A stretch of DNA of 64,000 bases, taken from NCBI RefSeq assembly GCF_900106995.1, contig NZ_FNOK01000046.1:16034-80033 (forward strand), in the 5' to 3' direction. The notes beneath the pieces were generated by a model. That model was not told where the DNA came from. It worked only from the letters and a program-made list of their open reading frames with translations, and ran no database searches. Shown here in pieces: positions 50,763 to 59,669 of the stretch. Numbering within the stretch: position 1 is the first letter of the stretch; each line of letters begins with the position of its first letter. The position numbers were made by a program, and so were the translations under genes. Origin of the DNA: Saccharopolyspora shandongensis. GTDB taxonomy: Bacteria > Actinomycetota > Actinomycetes > Mycobacteriales > Pseudonocardiaceae.

Positions 50763-51986
50763 CTAGTCGGCCTTGGGCCAAGGAACGCGCATCGCGAAGT
50801 GCAGCCACGTCGCCAGCACCGCCAGGGCTGCCGTCGCACCGCCGAGCGCCATGACCGTCGACGGGGACGTCCGGTCCAGGACGACGCCGCCGACCAAGGC
50901 TCCCGTAGAGAGGGTCGCCTGGAACGACGCGGTTAACAGCACTGACGCCGCCTCCGGCGCGTGCGGGGCGGACTTCGCGAACCACGTCTGAGAGGCGACC
51001 GGCACGGCGCCGTAGGCGATGCCCCAGACGACGAGCAGCCCAACCGCACCAATACCGGACCGGCCGAGCACCGGCTGCAGCAGGGTTGCCCCGGCGATCA
51101 TGCCTGCGGCGATCCCGAATGCGGCGTGCGGACGACGCGCCACGAGCGCTCCTCCAGCAAAGTTCCCGACAATCCCGGCGACTCCGTATGTCAGCAGAAA
51201 GGCCGTGATCAGACCCGGGCCAACGTGGGTGACTTGTTCGAGGAACGGGGTCACGTAGGTGTAAGCGCCGAAGTGGGCGAGCACGACGAGGAACGTCAGC
51301 AGCAGTGCGAAGCGGATGTTGCCGCCCCGGAACATTCCGCGAAGCACGCTCAGGCGGGTGACCTGCACCGGAGGCATCGCGGGAACAACCGCGAGCAGCA
51401 TCGCGAACACCGCCGCCGCCAGCACGCCCATCACCGCGAAAGCCGCCCGCCAGCCCGCGAGATCCCCGATGAACGTGCCCACGGGCACCCCGAGCACGGA
51501 TCCAAGGGGTACCGCGGCGAAGATCACCGCGGTCGCCCGGCCGACCGACTCCGCGCGCACCAGCCGCCCGGCCAGGCCGGCCGCGATCGACCAGAAACCA
51601 CCGATGGTGATCCCCACCAGCACCCGCGAGACCAGGACGAGCCAGTAGTCCGGGGCGACCGCGGCAAGGAAGCTCGCCAGCGCCAGCAGCGCCATGAAGC
51701 CGCTCAGCATCAGCCGGCGGTCGATGCGCGCGGTCGCCACCGTGACCAGCGGGGCGGAGATCGCCGCGAGGAAGCCCGGCATGGTCATCATCAGCCCCGC
51801 CATCCCGTCCGAGATCGCGAAGTCGGCGCCGATCGACGTCAGCAGCCCGATCGGCAGGATCTCGATGGTGACGATCGAGAAGATCCCCAGCATCACGGCG
51901 ACCACGCCGAGCCAACCGAGCAACGACGATCGCGTTGGTGCTGCGGGGGTTCCGGTCGCAGCGGTGATTGTGGACAACGGTTCCAT
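50763..51986 (-). CDS. MFS transporter (AraJ/sugar-efflux-like)
   Basis: A 407-residue membrane protein of the DHA1 group: GIFSIVTIEILPIGLLTSIGADFAISDGMAGLMMTMPGFLAAISAPLVTVATARIDRRLMLSGFMALL carries the family signature, followed by LVSRVLVGITIGGFWSIAAGLAGRLVR (motif B/C-like). Relatives include arabinose and purine-nucleoside efflux pumps. The ATG at 51986 starts with a short cytoplasmic tail. It converges with the PucR gene and diverges from the Sua5-like gene. Confidence 0.86.
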   Translation of the reverse strand: MEPLSTITAATGTPAAPTRSSLLGWLGVVAVMLGIFSIVTIEILPIGLLTSIGADFAISDGMAGLMMTMPGFLAAISAPLVTVATARIDRRLMLSGFMALLALASFLAAVAPDYWLVLVSRVLVGITIGGFWSIAAGLAGRLVRAESVGRATAVIFAAVPLGSVLGVPVGTFIGDLAGWRAAFAVMGVLAAAVFAMLLAVVPAMPPVQVTRLSVLRGMFRGGNIRFALLLTFLVVLAHFGAYTYVTPFLEQVTHVGPGLITAFLLTYGVAGIVGNFAGGALVARRPHAAFGIAAGMIAGATLLQPVLGRSGIGAVGLLVVWGIAYGAVPVASQTWFAKSAPHAPEAASVLLTASFQATLSTGALVGGVVLDRTSPSTVMALGGATAALAVLATWLHFAMRVPWPKAD

Positions 51987-52121
51987 GCGCTCCAGTGCAG
52001 CAACGACCGGGGCCGGGATCTGGCAGGTTTGAGACCTCACCCCAACGAAACACGTCGACGTCGCATTCCTGCCGGTCGGACGAATCCGCCACGCCATTGA
52101 GCTCGGACTTGCGGGTCGACC

Positions 52122-52136
52122 TAAGCTCTGAGCATG
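52122..52136 (+). promoter_or_regulatory. Leaderless -10 element of the Sua5/YrdC gene
   Basis: TAAGCT at 52122-52127 is followed after six bases by ATG 52134, without a ribosome-binding site. A TTGAGC at 52097-52102 may be the -35, with a long 19-base spacer. Confidence 0.5.
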
Positions 52137-52754
52137 GCGAAGTACTTCGACGTGCATCCGGAGAACCCGCAGCGGCGCGCGATCGGGCAGGTGGTGGACA
52201 TCGTCCGCGACAACGGCCTCATCGCGTACCCGACGGACTCGTGCTTCGCGCTCGGCGCCCAGCTCGGCAACAAGGACGGCATCGACCGGATCCGGGCCAT
52301 CCGGCACCTCGACGACCGGCACCACTTCACCCTGGTGTGCCAGAACTTCGCGCAGCTCGGCCAGTTCGTGATCATCAACAACGCGGTGTTCCGCGCCATC
52401 AAGGCGTCGACGCCGGGCAGCTACACGTTCATCCTGCCCGCCACCAAGGAAGTGCCGCGCCGGCTGATGCACCCGAAGAAGAAGACCGTCGGCGTGCGCA
52501 TCCCGGACCACGTCGTGGTGCAGGCGCTGCTGGCCGAGCTCGGCGAGCCGATGCTGTCCAGCACGCTGCTGCTGCCCGGCGAGGAGGAGCCGATGACGCA
52601 GGGCTGGCAGATCAAGGACGAGCTCGACCACGTCCTGGACGCCGTGATCGACTCCGGAGAGTGCGGCACCGAACCCACCACGGTGATCGACTTCTCCGGC
52701 CCGGAGCCGGAGATCGTCCGTCGCGGCGCCGGCGACACCTCGCGCTTCGAGTAG
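52134..52754 (+). CDS. Sua5/YciO/YrdC/YwlC family protein
   Basis: A 206-residue protein with the YrdC dsRNA/ATP-binding fold: GQVVDIVRDNGLIAYPTDSCFALGAQLGNKDGIDRIRAIRHLDDRHHFTLVCQNFAQLGQF, TPGSYTFILPATKEVPRRLMHPKKKTVGVRIPDH, LSSTLLLPGEEEPM. YrdC/Sua5 proteins make threonylcarbamoyl-AMP for the t6A37 tRNA modification, but the short YciO-like subgroup may have another role. Here the sequence is nearer YciO (206 residues, no Sua5 C-domain). Initiation appears leaderless, and a T-tailed terminator follows. Confidence 0.85.
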   Translation: MAKYFDVHPENPQRRAIGQVVDIVRDNGLIAYPTDSCFALGAQLGNKDGIDRIRAIRHLDDRHHFTLVCQNFAQLGQFVIINNAVFRAIKASTPGSYTFILPATKEVPRRLMHPKKKTVGVRIPDHVVVQALLAELGEPMLSSTLLLPGEEEPMTQGWQIKDELDHVLDAVIDSGECGTEPTTVIDFSGPEPEIVRRGAGDTSRFE

Positions 52755-52777
52755 CGCGCCGGGCACTGCCCGCAGGC

Positions 52778-52807
52778 GGCTCCCACCATCCGGTGGGGGC
52801 CGTTTTT
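52778..52807 (+). terminator. Intrinsic terminator after the Sua5/YrdC gene
   Basis: GGCTCCCACC (52778-52787) pairs with GGTGGGGGCC (52792-52801), with one G-T pair, around a four-base loop. TTTTT follows at 52803-52807. Confidence 0.85.
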
Positions 52808-52865
52808 CATTGCCGCGACCAGCGGAATCGCTCGCGCGCGACGTTGCGGACGTTCACATCGTGGA

Positions 52866-52910
52866 ACGTATACACAAATCTTTGACGTGTACACATTCGC
52901 GGCAGAGGAT
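52866..52910 (+). promoter_or_regulatory. Promoter with two operator-like repeats upstream of the VOC operon
   Basis: ACGTATACAC (52866-52875) and ACGTGTACAC (52885-52894) are 9/10 identical and 19 bp apart. The second overlaps a TTGACG -35 element (52882-52887), with a weak GAGGAT -10 at 52905-52910. GTATAC and GTGTACAC cores fit GntR/FadR-type operators, so the GntR protein encoded at 56565 is a candidate binder. Confidence 0.5.
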
Positions 52911-52942
52911 GCACCCAACGCATCCGGACGGAGGACGAACCG

Positions 52943-53566
52943 ATGGGCGAAACGGAGACACCGGCGATCCCGCCGCGACTGGACCACGTCGTGATCGCCA
53001 CGCCGACGCTGGACGAGACGGTCGCCGAGTTCACCGCCCGCACCGGCGTGCGGCCCGCCGCGGGCGGTGCCCACCCGGACCGCGGCACCCGCAACTACCT
53101 GGTCTCCTTCGGCGGCGACAGCTACCTGGAGATCATCGGGCCGGACCCCGCTCGCACCGTCGGCGACGACGCCCTCACCTTCGGGCTGGCGGCGCTGCGC
53201 GAACCCCGCGTCGCCGCCTGGGCGGTGCACCCGGCCGACATCGACGAGGCCACGGCGCACATCGGCCCGGTCGGCCCGGGACAGCGCCGCACCACCACCG
53301 GCGAGCTGCTCGAATGGCGCCTCTCCGAACCGCCGAACGGGCTGCCCGACGGCGTCGTCCCGTTCCTCATCGACTGGGGCACCACGACCTCGCCTGCCGT
53401 CGGGCCGCCGGAAGTGGAGCTGGTGTCGTTCACCGGCAGCCACCCGGATCCCGGCCGCGTGCGCCCGGTGCTGACGGCGATCGGCACCTCGCTGCGGCTG
53501 GCCGCCGGACCCGCCGGGCTCGTCCTCACCCTCTCCGGCGAGCACGGCCTCGTCGAATTCCGCTGA
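52943..53566 (+). CDS. VOC superfamily protein (glyoxalase-like domain)
   Basis: A 207-residue protein beginning PRLDHVVIATPTLDETVAEFTARTGVRPAAGGAHPDRGTRNYLVSFGGDSYLEIIGPDP, which matches the Glyoxalase_3 type of vicinal-oxygen-chelate fold. His near the start and Glu at EIIGPD are likely metal ligands. The reaction is unknown. CGGAGGACG precedes the ATG by five bases. It is the first gene behind the operator-bearing promoter at 52866-52910 and probably belongs to the following operon. Confidence 0.8.
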   Translation: MGETETPAIPPRLDHVVIATPTLDETVAEFTARTGVRPAAGGAHPDRGTRNYLVSFGGDSYLEIIGPDPARTVGDDALTFGLAALREPRVAAWAVHPADIDEATAHIGPVGPGQRRTTTGELLEWRLSEPPNGLPDGVVPFLIDWGTTTSPAVGPPEVELVSFTGSHPDPGRVRPVLTAIGTSLRLAAGPAGLVLTLSGEHGLVEFR

Positions 53567-53606
53567 ACCGCACCGAAAACCGAACACCGATGGGAAAGCG
53601 CCACCG

Positions 53607-54635
53607 ATGACCGACACGATGCGCGCGCTGGTCCTGGAAGGACACGGCGACCTCGATCAGCTCCGCCTGCGCGACGACCACCCGAAGCCCACCGCCACCC
53701 CCGGTCACGTCGTGATCAAGGTGCGGGCGACGTCGTTCAACTACCACGACATCTTCACCACCCGCGGCATGCCGGGCATCAAGATCCCGTTCCCGGTGGT
53801 CATCGGCCTGGACCTGGTGGGCGACGTCGCCGAGCTCGGCGAGGGCGTGACCGGCTGGTCGGTGGGTGACCGCGTGCTGGTGCACCCGATCCACCCGGAG
53901 CGGGGCCTGATGGGCGAGACCCTCGACGGCGGCCTCGCGCAGTACGCGCTGGTGTCGGCCGAGCAGCTGATCCCGCTGCCCGACGAGGTCGAGTACGCCC
54001 AGGCCGCGGCGCTGCCGGTGGCCTACGGCACCGCGCACCGGATGATCGTCGGGAAGGAGACCGTCAAGGCCGGTGACAAGGTGCTGATCCTCGGCGCCTC
54101 CGGCGGCGTCGGCACCGCCTCGGTGATCCTCTGCAAGAGGCTCGGTGCGCACGTGATCACCGCCGTCGGCGACGACGAGAAGGGCGCGAAGCTCAAGGAG
54201 ATCGGCGCCGACGAGGTCGTCAACTACAAGACCGAGAGCTTCCTGGACTACGTCAAGGAGCACCACGGCAAGCCGCAGCGCTACAGCTACGACACCGGCG
54301 TCGACGTGGTGATCAACTACACCGGCGGCGACACCTGGGCGCCGACCCTGCGCTGCGTGAAGCTCGGCGGCAAGATCCTGGTCTGCGGCGCCACGGCGGG
54401 CTACGACCCGACCGAGGACCTGCGCTACATCTGGACCTTCGAGCTCCAGGTGATCGGCTCCAACGGGTTCACCGGCGACGACTTCCGCGCACTGCTCGAC
54501 GGCGTCGCGGCCGGCGACTACGCGCCGCTGATCGACCAGGTCCTGCCGCTGTCGCGGGCCCGCGAGGGCCTGGCCCGGCTGGAGGAGCGCAAGTTCATCG
54601 GCAAGATCGTCGTCGACCCGTGGGGCGACGAGTGA
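53607..54635 (+). CDS. Medium-chain (MDR) oxidoreductase, zinc-binding dehydrogenase family
   Basis: A 342-residue MDR protein. N-terminal GroES-like domain (VVIKVRATSFNYHDIFTTRGMPGIKIPFPVVIGLDLVGDVAELGEGVTGWSVGDRV), Rossmann domain ILGASGGVGTASVILCKRLGAHVITAVGDDEKGAKLKEIGADEVVNYKTE. The catalytic Zn-Cys position near the start is occupied by Asn (SFNYHD), so it may be a zinc-free quinone/enoyl reductase. The stop shares a base with the thioesterase ATG (TGATG), so they are coupled. GGGAAAG precedes the ATG at 53607. Confidence 0.85.
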   Translation: MTDTMRALVLEGHGDLDQLRLRDDHPKPTATPGHVVIKVRATSFNYHDIFTTRGMPGIKIPFPVVIGLDLVGDVAELGEGVTGWSVGDRVLVHPIHPERGLMGETLDGGLAQYALVSAEQLIPLPDEVEYAQAAALPVAYGTAHRMIVGKETVKAGDKVLILGASGGVGTASVILCKRLGAHVITAVGDDEKGAKLKEIGADEVVNYKTESFLDYVKEHHGKPQRYSYDTGVDVVINYTGGDTWAPTLRCVKLGGKILVCGATAGYDPTEDLRYIWTFELQVIGSNGFTGDDFRALLDGVAAGDYAPLIDQVLPLSRAREGLARLEERKFIGKIVVDPWGDE

Positions 54636-55048
54636 TGGCCGGGCTGACCGCCTCGGACGTCGAGGAACTGCTGCGGGCCGCGCCCTTCCACCGGTGGCTG
54701 GACCTGCGGGTCGTCGAGCTGACCAAGGACCGCATCGAGCTCACCGCGCGGTGGCGCGAGGAGTGGGTCGGCAACCACGAAACCCGCGCCACGCACGGCG
54801 GAATCCTGGCCTCGCTGCTGGACCTCGCCGCCGACTGGGCGCTCACCGGCACCATCGGCCGCGGCGTGCCCACGGTGGACCTGACCGTCAACTACCTGCG
54901 CGCGGCGCTGCCGGGCGACCTGCGGGTGATCGGCCGCCTGATCCGGCCCGGCAGGCAGGTGTCGGTGGCCGAGGCCGAGGTGCTCGACCAGGACGGCCGG
55001 ACCGTCGCCATCGGGCGGGGCACCTTCCTGTCCGCCGCGGTGCAGTGA
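54635..55048 (+). CDS. PaaI-type (hotdog fold) thioesterase
   Basis: A 137-residue hotdog protein: FHRWLDLRVVELTKDRIELTARWREEWVGNHETRATHGGILASLLDLAADWALTG contains the N..HGG..D signature of PaaI-like acyl-CoA thioesterases, followed by VPTVDLTVNYLRAALPGDLRVIGRLIRPGRQVSVAEAEVLDQDGRTVAIGRGTF. It likely releases CoA from an intermediate made by the CoA ligase that follows eight bases later. One-base overlap with the preceding gene. Confidence 0.85.
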   Translation: MAGLTASDVEELLRAAPFHRWLDLRVVELTKDRIELTARWREEWVGNHETRATHGGILASLLDLAADWALTGTIGRGVPTVDLTVNYLRAALPGDLRVIGRLIRPGRQVSVAEAEVLDQDGRTVAIGRGTFLSAAVQ

Positions 55049-55056
55049 GGAAGAGC

Positions 55057-56568
55057 ATGAGCAACTTCGACCACCGCAACCAGGGCGACGTCGTCACCGC
55101 CGACCGACCGGACGCGCCGGCCATCATCGCCGTGACCGGATCCGGCGCCCGCCGGCTGACCTACCGCGAGTTCGACGCGGCCGTCGACGCGGTCGCCGCC
55201 TGGACCTCGGGCCAGGGCCTGAGCCGCGGCGACGCGGTGGGCATCATCGGCGAGAACACCCCGGAGTGGCTGGTGGCGTTCTACGCCTTGCAGCGCGCCG
55301 GGTTCGTGCCGGTGCCGGTCAGCTACAAGCTGCCCAGCGACGGCGTCGCGTACGTGCTGGAAAACGCCGGAGCGAAGGCGGTTTTCGCCGATGCGCGCGG
55401 CGGCGAGCTCGTCGCGGGCAGCGGTGTCCGGGTGTGGGAGCTCGACGGGCTGATCGAGCGGACGCCCCGCGGCGACGGGAAGTTCGCCTCGGTCGTGCCC
55501 GATCCCGAAGACCCGGCGATGATCCTCTACACCTCGGGTTCCACCGGTCGCCCGAAGGGCGTCGTGCTCTCCCAGCGCAGCCACCTGTGGGTGCTGGGCC
55601 TGCAGGCGAGCACGCCCGGCCCCGCCGACGCCCGCTACCTGGTGGCCGCGCCGCTGTACCACATGAACGCCCTGGCCAACTGCCAGCAGGCGTTCGGCGT
55701 CGGCGCGACCGTGGTGCTGCTGCCCAAGTTCTCCGCGCGGCAGTTCCTCCAGGCGGTGGGGGAGCACCGGGTGACCCGGGTGACCGGCGTGCCGCCGATG
55801 TTCGCGCTGCTGCTCCGCGAGGACGACCTCGTGGCCACAGTGGACACCAGCAGCGTCATCGACGTGTTCATGGGCTCCGCGCCCGCATCGCAGGCGCTGT
55901 TCCACGACGTCCGCGCCCTGTTCCCGCGCGCCGACCTGCACTTCGGCTACGGGACCACGGAATCCGGCCCGGTGGCGTTCACCGATCACCCGGGCGGCCT
56001 GCCCACTCCCGACGGCTCGGTCGGCGTGGCCGACCCGGCCGTCGAGCTGCGGCTGGTGGACTCCACCGGCACGACCGCCACGGGTGAGGGTGTGCTGGAG
56101 ATCCGCTGCCCGGCGCTGATGACCGGCTACCACCGGCGGCCCGACCTGCCCAGCCCGGTGACCGCGGACGGCTTCTACCACACCAAGGACGTCTTCCGCG
56201 TCGACGACAACGGGTTCTACTTCTTCACCGGCCGCGAGGACGACATGTTCACCAGCGGCGGCGAGAACGTCTACCCGGCGGCGGTGGAGGAGATCCTCGA
56301 ATCGCACCCGGCCGTCCGCCAGGCCGCGGTGATCGGGGTGCCCGACGAGATCAAGGGCCACAAGCCGGTCGCGTTCGTCAGCCTCCGCCCGGCCACCCAG
56401 GCCGGCCCCGACGAGCTTCGGAAGCACGTGCTGGACAACGCCGAACCGTACGCGCACCCGCGCCAGGTCTGGATCGTCGACGAGCTGCCGCTGTCCTCGA
56501 CCAACAAGATCGACCGCAACGTGCTCGCGCACCGCGCGGCGGAACTGCTCGGAGGTGCGGCGACGTGA
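55057..56568 (+). CDS. Acyl-CoA synthetase (AMP-forming)
   Basis: A 503-residue ANL ligase. P-loop YTSGSTGRPKGVVLSQRSH, acyl site FGYGTTESGPVAF, and C-terminal VDDNGFYFFTGREDDMFTSGGENVYPAAVEE ... LPLSSTNKIDRNVLAHR with the catalytic Lys. GTTES in place of GQTE/GMTE suggests a small aromatic or short carboxylate substrate rather than a long fatty acid, but this is inference. GAGGAAGAG precedes the ATG. Its stop overlaps the GntR start. Confidence 0.9.
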   Translation: MSNFDHRNQGDVVTADRPDAPAIIAVTGSGARRLTYREFDAAVDAVAAWTSGQGLSRGDAVGIIGENTPEWLVAFYALQRAGFVPVPVSYKLPSDGVAYVLENAGAKAVFADARGGELVAGSGVRVWELDGLIERTPRGDGKFASVVPDPEDPAMILYTSGSTGRPKGVVLSQRSHLWVLGLQASTPGPADARYLVAAPLYHMNALANCQQAFGVGATVVLLPKFSARQFLQAVGEHRVTRVTGVPPMFALLLREDDLVATVDTSSVIDVFMGSAPASQALFHDVRALFPRADLHFGYGTTESGPVAFTDHPGGLPTPDGSVGVADPAVELRLVDSTGTTATGEGVLEIRCPALMTGYHRRPDLPSPVTADGFYHTKDVFRVDDNGFYFFTGREDDMFTSGGENVYPAAVEEILESHPAVRQAAVIGVPDEIKGHKPVAFVSLRPATQAGPDELRKHVLDNAEPYAHPRQVWIVDELPLSSTNKIDRNVLAHRAAELLGGAAT

Positions 56569-57284
56569 GCACCGCCGACGCGGCCGCCGAGCAGTACGCG
56601 AACCTCCGCAGGCTGATCCTGGAGCAGCAGCTCAAGCCGGGCACCGTGCTGCTGGAAACCGCGCTGGCGGCGCGCTTCGGCGTGTCCCGCACGCCGGTCC
56701 GGGAGGCGCTGGCGCGACTGGCCCAGGAAGGCCTGATCACCAAGCAGAAGCGCGGCTACGTTGTGGACGAGCTGAGCCCGGAGGAGATCATCGAGGTCTT
56801 CGACGTGCGCATCCTGCTGGAGTGCGCCGCCGTGGAGAAGGCCGCCACCGACTGCGACGACTTCCGGCTCGCCCACCTCGAACAGCTCACCGAGCAGCTC
56901 GACGAGCTCATCGCGACGCTGCGGACCGCGATCGACACCGGCGACACCGCGACGCAGGCCGCCACCGGCGAGGCGATCCTCGCCGCAAACGTGCGCTGGC
57001 ACGAGGCGCTGCGCGCCGGCAGCCGCAACCGGACGCTGATCCGGATGATCAACCAGCTGATGGACGTGCAGAAGATCTACAACCCGCTGATGAAGGTGCA
57101 CGACCTGGCGGAGATCTCCAAGGGCCAGCAGCAGCACCACGAGCTGGTGGCCGCGCTGCGCGACCGCGACCCGGCCCGGGCCCGCGCGATCATGGCCGAC
57201 CACCTCACCCGGGTGCGGCAGATCCGGGTGGCCGAGTTCGCCCGCAGCCTGCATTCCGCGGAACAGCGCGGGAGCTCGTCATGA
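56565..57284 (+). CDS. GntR-family (FCD domain) transcriptional regulator
   Basis: A 239-residue regulator. Winged-helix N-terminus (YANLRRLILEQQLKPGTVLLETALAARFGVSRTPVREALARLAQEGLITKQKRGYVV) and an all-helical FCD C-domain with metal-type Asp/His ligands (VRWHEALRAGSRNRTLIRMINQL... QQHHELVAALRDRD). It is embedded between the CoA ligase and the ABC importer genes, with four-base overlaps on both sides, so it is co-expressed and probably autoregulates the operon through sites at 52866-52894. Confidence 0.9.
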   Translation: MSTADAAAEQYANLRRLILEQQLKPGTVLLETALAARFGVSRTPVREALARLAQEGLITKQKRGYVVDELSPEEIIEVFDVRILLECAAVEKAATDCDDFRLAHLEQLTEQLDELIATLRTAIDTGDTATQAATGEAILAANVRWHEALRAGSRNRTLIRMINQLMDVQKIYNPLMKVHDLAEISKGQQQHHELVAALRDRDPARARAIMADHLTRVRQIRVAEFARSLHSAEQRGSSS

Positions 57285-58072
57285 CCGCGGTGCACACCGC
57301 CCGGCCCACCAGGCCGGGCTGGCTGCTGGCGGCGGGCACCGTCGTGGTCCTGCTGGTGCTGGAAGAGGTCCTCACCCGCACCGGCGTGCTCCCGGCGGAC
57401 TACTTCCCGCCGGTCAGCCAGATCGTCGCGGCGCTGCTGCCGGAACTGGCCGGGGCGCCGCTGTGGCTCCAGCTCGGTCAGACGCTGCAGGGCTGGTTCG
57501 TGGCGCTGGTGCTGGCGACCGCGCTCGCGGTCCCGCTCGGGCTGCTGCTCGGCACTGTGTGGTGGGCGCGGGCCCTGACCAGGCCGGTCGTGGAGTTCCT
57601 CCGCCCGGTCCCGTCGGTGGCGCTGATCCCGCTGGTCGTGCTCGCGCTGGGCACCGGCAAGCAGAGCGAGCTGTTCCTGGCCACGTTCGCGGCGTTCTGG
57701 CAACTGCTGGTGGCCACGACGGCGGGCGCGGGAGCGGTCGACCAGGTCACCGCGGAAGCCGCCCGCTGCTACGGGCTGACCAGGGCGCAGACCCTGCGCT
57801 GGGTGGCGCTGCCCTCGGCGCTGCCGTACCTGATGACCGGCATCCGGGTCGCCTCGGCGACCTCGCTGATCCTGGTCGTCACGGCCGAGATCATCATCGG
57901 CGTGCCGGGCCTGGGCGCGCAGATCAGCCTCAACCGCGCCGGCGGCTCGCCGGACCTGATGTACGCGTACATCATCGTCACCGGCCTGCTCGGCTGGCTG
58001 ATCAACACCGCGCTGGCCGCGGGGGAGCGGCGAGTGCTGCACTGGGACGCGGCGAATCGGGGTCCGCGATGA
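57281..58072 (+). CDS. ABC transporter permease (SsuC/TauC-like), first
   Basis: A 263-residue permease with six membrane segments and the BPD_transp_1 EAA loop near EAARCYGLTRAQTLRWVALPSALPYLMTGIRVASATSLILVVTAEIIIG. Related to permeases for sulfonates, taurine, nitrate or pyrimidine precursors. The ATG overlaps the GntR stop (ATGA) and its end overlaps the second permease. Two unlike permeases in one operon imply a heterodimeric channel. Confidence 0.9.
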   Translation: MTAVHTARPTRPGWLLAAGTVVVLLVLEEVLTRTGVLPADYFPPVSQIVAALLPELAGAPLWLQLGQTLQGWFVALVLATALAVPLGLLLGTVWWARALTRPVVEFLRPVPSVALIPLVVLALGTGKQSELFLATFAAFWQLLVATTAGAGAVDQVTAEAARCYGLTRAQTLRWVALPSALPYLMTGIRVASATSLILVVTAEIIIGVPGLGAQISLNRAGGSPDLMYAYIIVTGLLGWLINTALAAGERRVLHWDAANRGPR

Positions 58073-58836
58073 ACCGACGAGTCCTGTCCGCACTGCTCGG
58101 CGTGGTCGGCGCCGTCGCCACCGTGGCGATCTGGTGGCTGGCCACCGAGAACTCCGCCAGCGTCTACTTCCCGCCGCTGAGCCGCATCCTGGAGACCGCC
58201 CAGGAGCACTGGCTGTCCGCCGAGGGTCGCGCCGACATCGCCTCCAGCATCGGAAACCTGCTGTCCGGTCTGGTCATCGGCGTCGTCGTGGGCATCGTGG
58301 TCGGCGTGGCGCTCGGCCAGGTCCCGTTGCTGCACCGGGCGCTGTCGCCGAGCATCGAGTTCGTCCGCGCCATCCCGGCCACCGCGCTGCTGCCGTTCGC
58401 GATGATGCTGTTCGGGCTCGGCACCGAGATGAAGGTGTTCCTGATCGCGCTGGGCTGCGTGTGGCCGGTGCTGCTCAACGCGCTGGACGGCACGCGTTCG
58501 CTGGAGCCGACGCTGCGCGACACCGCCAGCGTCTACGGCATCACCGGCGTGCGCCGGCAGCTGAACGTCGTGCTGCCCGCGGCCGCGCCGCGCATCGCCA
58601 GCGGCATCCGGGTCGCCATCCCGCTGAGCCTGATCCTGACGGTCACCAGCGAGATGGTCGGCAGTCACCAGGGCATCGGGTTCGTCATCGTGGACGCGCA
58701 GAACACCTTCCGCATCACCGACATGTGGTCCGGGGTGCTGCTGCTCGGCGTCCTCGGCTTCGCCCTGACCTGGCTGTTCGGCGTGGCCGAAAAACTGCTC
58801 CTGCCCTGGGAGAAACGCGCGGAGCGGGCGCGATGA
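58069..58836 (+). CDS. ABC transporter permease (SsuC/TauC-like), second
   Basis: The 255-residue permease has six predicted segments and its own EAA region (DTASVYGITGVRRQLNVVLPAAAPRIASGIRVAIPLSLILTVTSEMVGSHQGIGFVI). It is about as long as the first permease, but clearly divergent, so the pair is not a recent duplication. It overlaps the first permease by four bases. Partner of the ATPase at 58871 and lipoprotein at 59670. Confidence 0.9.
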   Translation: MNRRVLSALLGVVGAVATVAIWWLATENSASVYFPPLSRILETAQEHWLSAEGRADIASSIGNLLSGLVIGVVVGIVVGVALGQVPLLHRALSPSIEFVRAIPATALLPFAMMLFGLGTEMKVFLIALGCVWPVLLNALDGTRSLEPTLRDTASVYGITGVRRQLNVVLPAAAPRIASGIRVAIPLSLILTVTSEMVGSHQGIGFVIVDAQNTFRITDMWSGVLLLGVLGFALTWLFGVAEKLLLPWEKRAERAR

Positions 58837-58870
58837 GGCGCGCTCCACTTCGGACACCGGTGAGGAAGAC

Positions 58871-59656
58871 ATGCTCGAAGTAACCAACATCGCCAAGGAA
58901 TTCCCCACCCGCACCGGAACCACGCGGGTCGTGGACGACGTCACCTTCACGGTCGGCGAACGGGAGTTCTTCACCATCGTCGGCCCGTCCGGCGCGGGCA
59001 AGACGACCGTGCTGCGCTGCCTCACCGGGCTGGCCAAGCCCACGGAGGGCACCGTCCGGTTCAACGGCAAGAAGATCGTGGGCCCGCCGCCGGAGTTCGC
59101 GGTGGTGTTCCAGGACTACGCGCGTTCGCTGATGGCGTGGTTCACCGTGCGGCGCAACGTCGAACTGCCGCTGCGCAACCTCGGGCTGTCCGCCGCCGAG
59201 CGGCGCGAGCGCGTCGACACCGCGCTCGCGCAGGTCGGCCTTTCCGCGGCGGGCTCGAAGTACCCGTGGCAGCTCTCCGGCGGCATGCAGCAGCGGGTGG
59301 CGATCGCCCGCGCGATCGCGTACCGGCCGCAGGTGCTGATCATGGACGAGCCGTTCGCCTCGGTCGACGCGCAGACCCGGGCCGACCTGGAAGACCTCCT
59401 GCTGCGGGTGCGCGACGAGACGGACCTGGCGCTGGTGTTCGTCACCCACGACGTGGACGAGGCGGTCTACCTCAGCGACCGGGTGGCGATCCTGAGCCGC
59501 TCGCCCAGCCGGATCGACGAGATCGTGCCGATCGACCTGCCCGCGCAGCGGGACCAGATCGGCACCAAGGAACTGCCGGAATTCGCCCGCCTGCGGGCGC
59601 ACGTGTTCAGCCGGATCAGGGCGATGGTCAACACCGAGCCCGCGTCCGCGCACTAG
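58871..59656 (+). CDS. ABC transporter ATP-binding protein (SsuB/TauB-like)
   Basis: A 261-residue ATPase: Walker A GPSGAGKTT at 38-46, Q-loop VVFQDYARSLMAWFTVRRNV, signature LSGGMQQRVAIARA, Walker B VLIMDEPFASVDAQTR and H-loop VFVTHDVDEAVYLSDRV. Energises the importer made with the two permeases. It lies 34 bases behind the second permease; GTGAGGAAG precedes the ATG. Confidence 0.93.
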   Translation: MLEVTNIAKEFPTRTGTTRVVDDVTFTVGEREFFTIVGPSGAGKTTVLRCLTGLAKPTEGTVRFNGKKIVGPPPEFAVVFQDYARSLMAWFTVRRNVELPLRNLGLSAAERRERVDTALAQVGLSAAGSKYPWQLSGGMQQRVAIARAIAYRPQVLIMDEPFASVDAQTRADLEDLLLRVRDETDLALVFVTHDVDEAVYLSDRVAILSRSPSRIDEIVPIDLPAQRDQIGTKELPEFARLRAHVFSRIRAMVNTEPASAH

Positions 59657-59669
59657 GTTGGAGGAGAAA

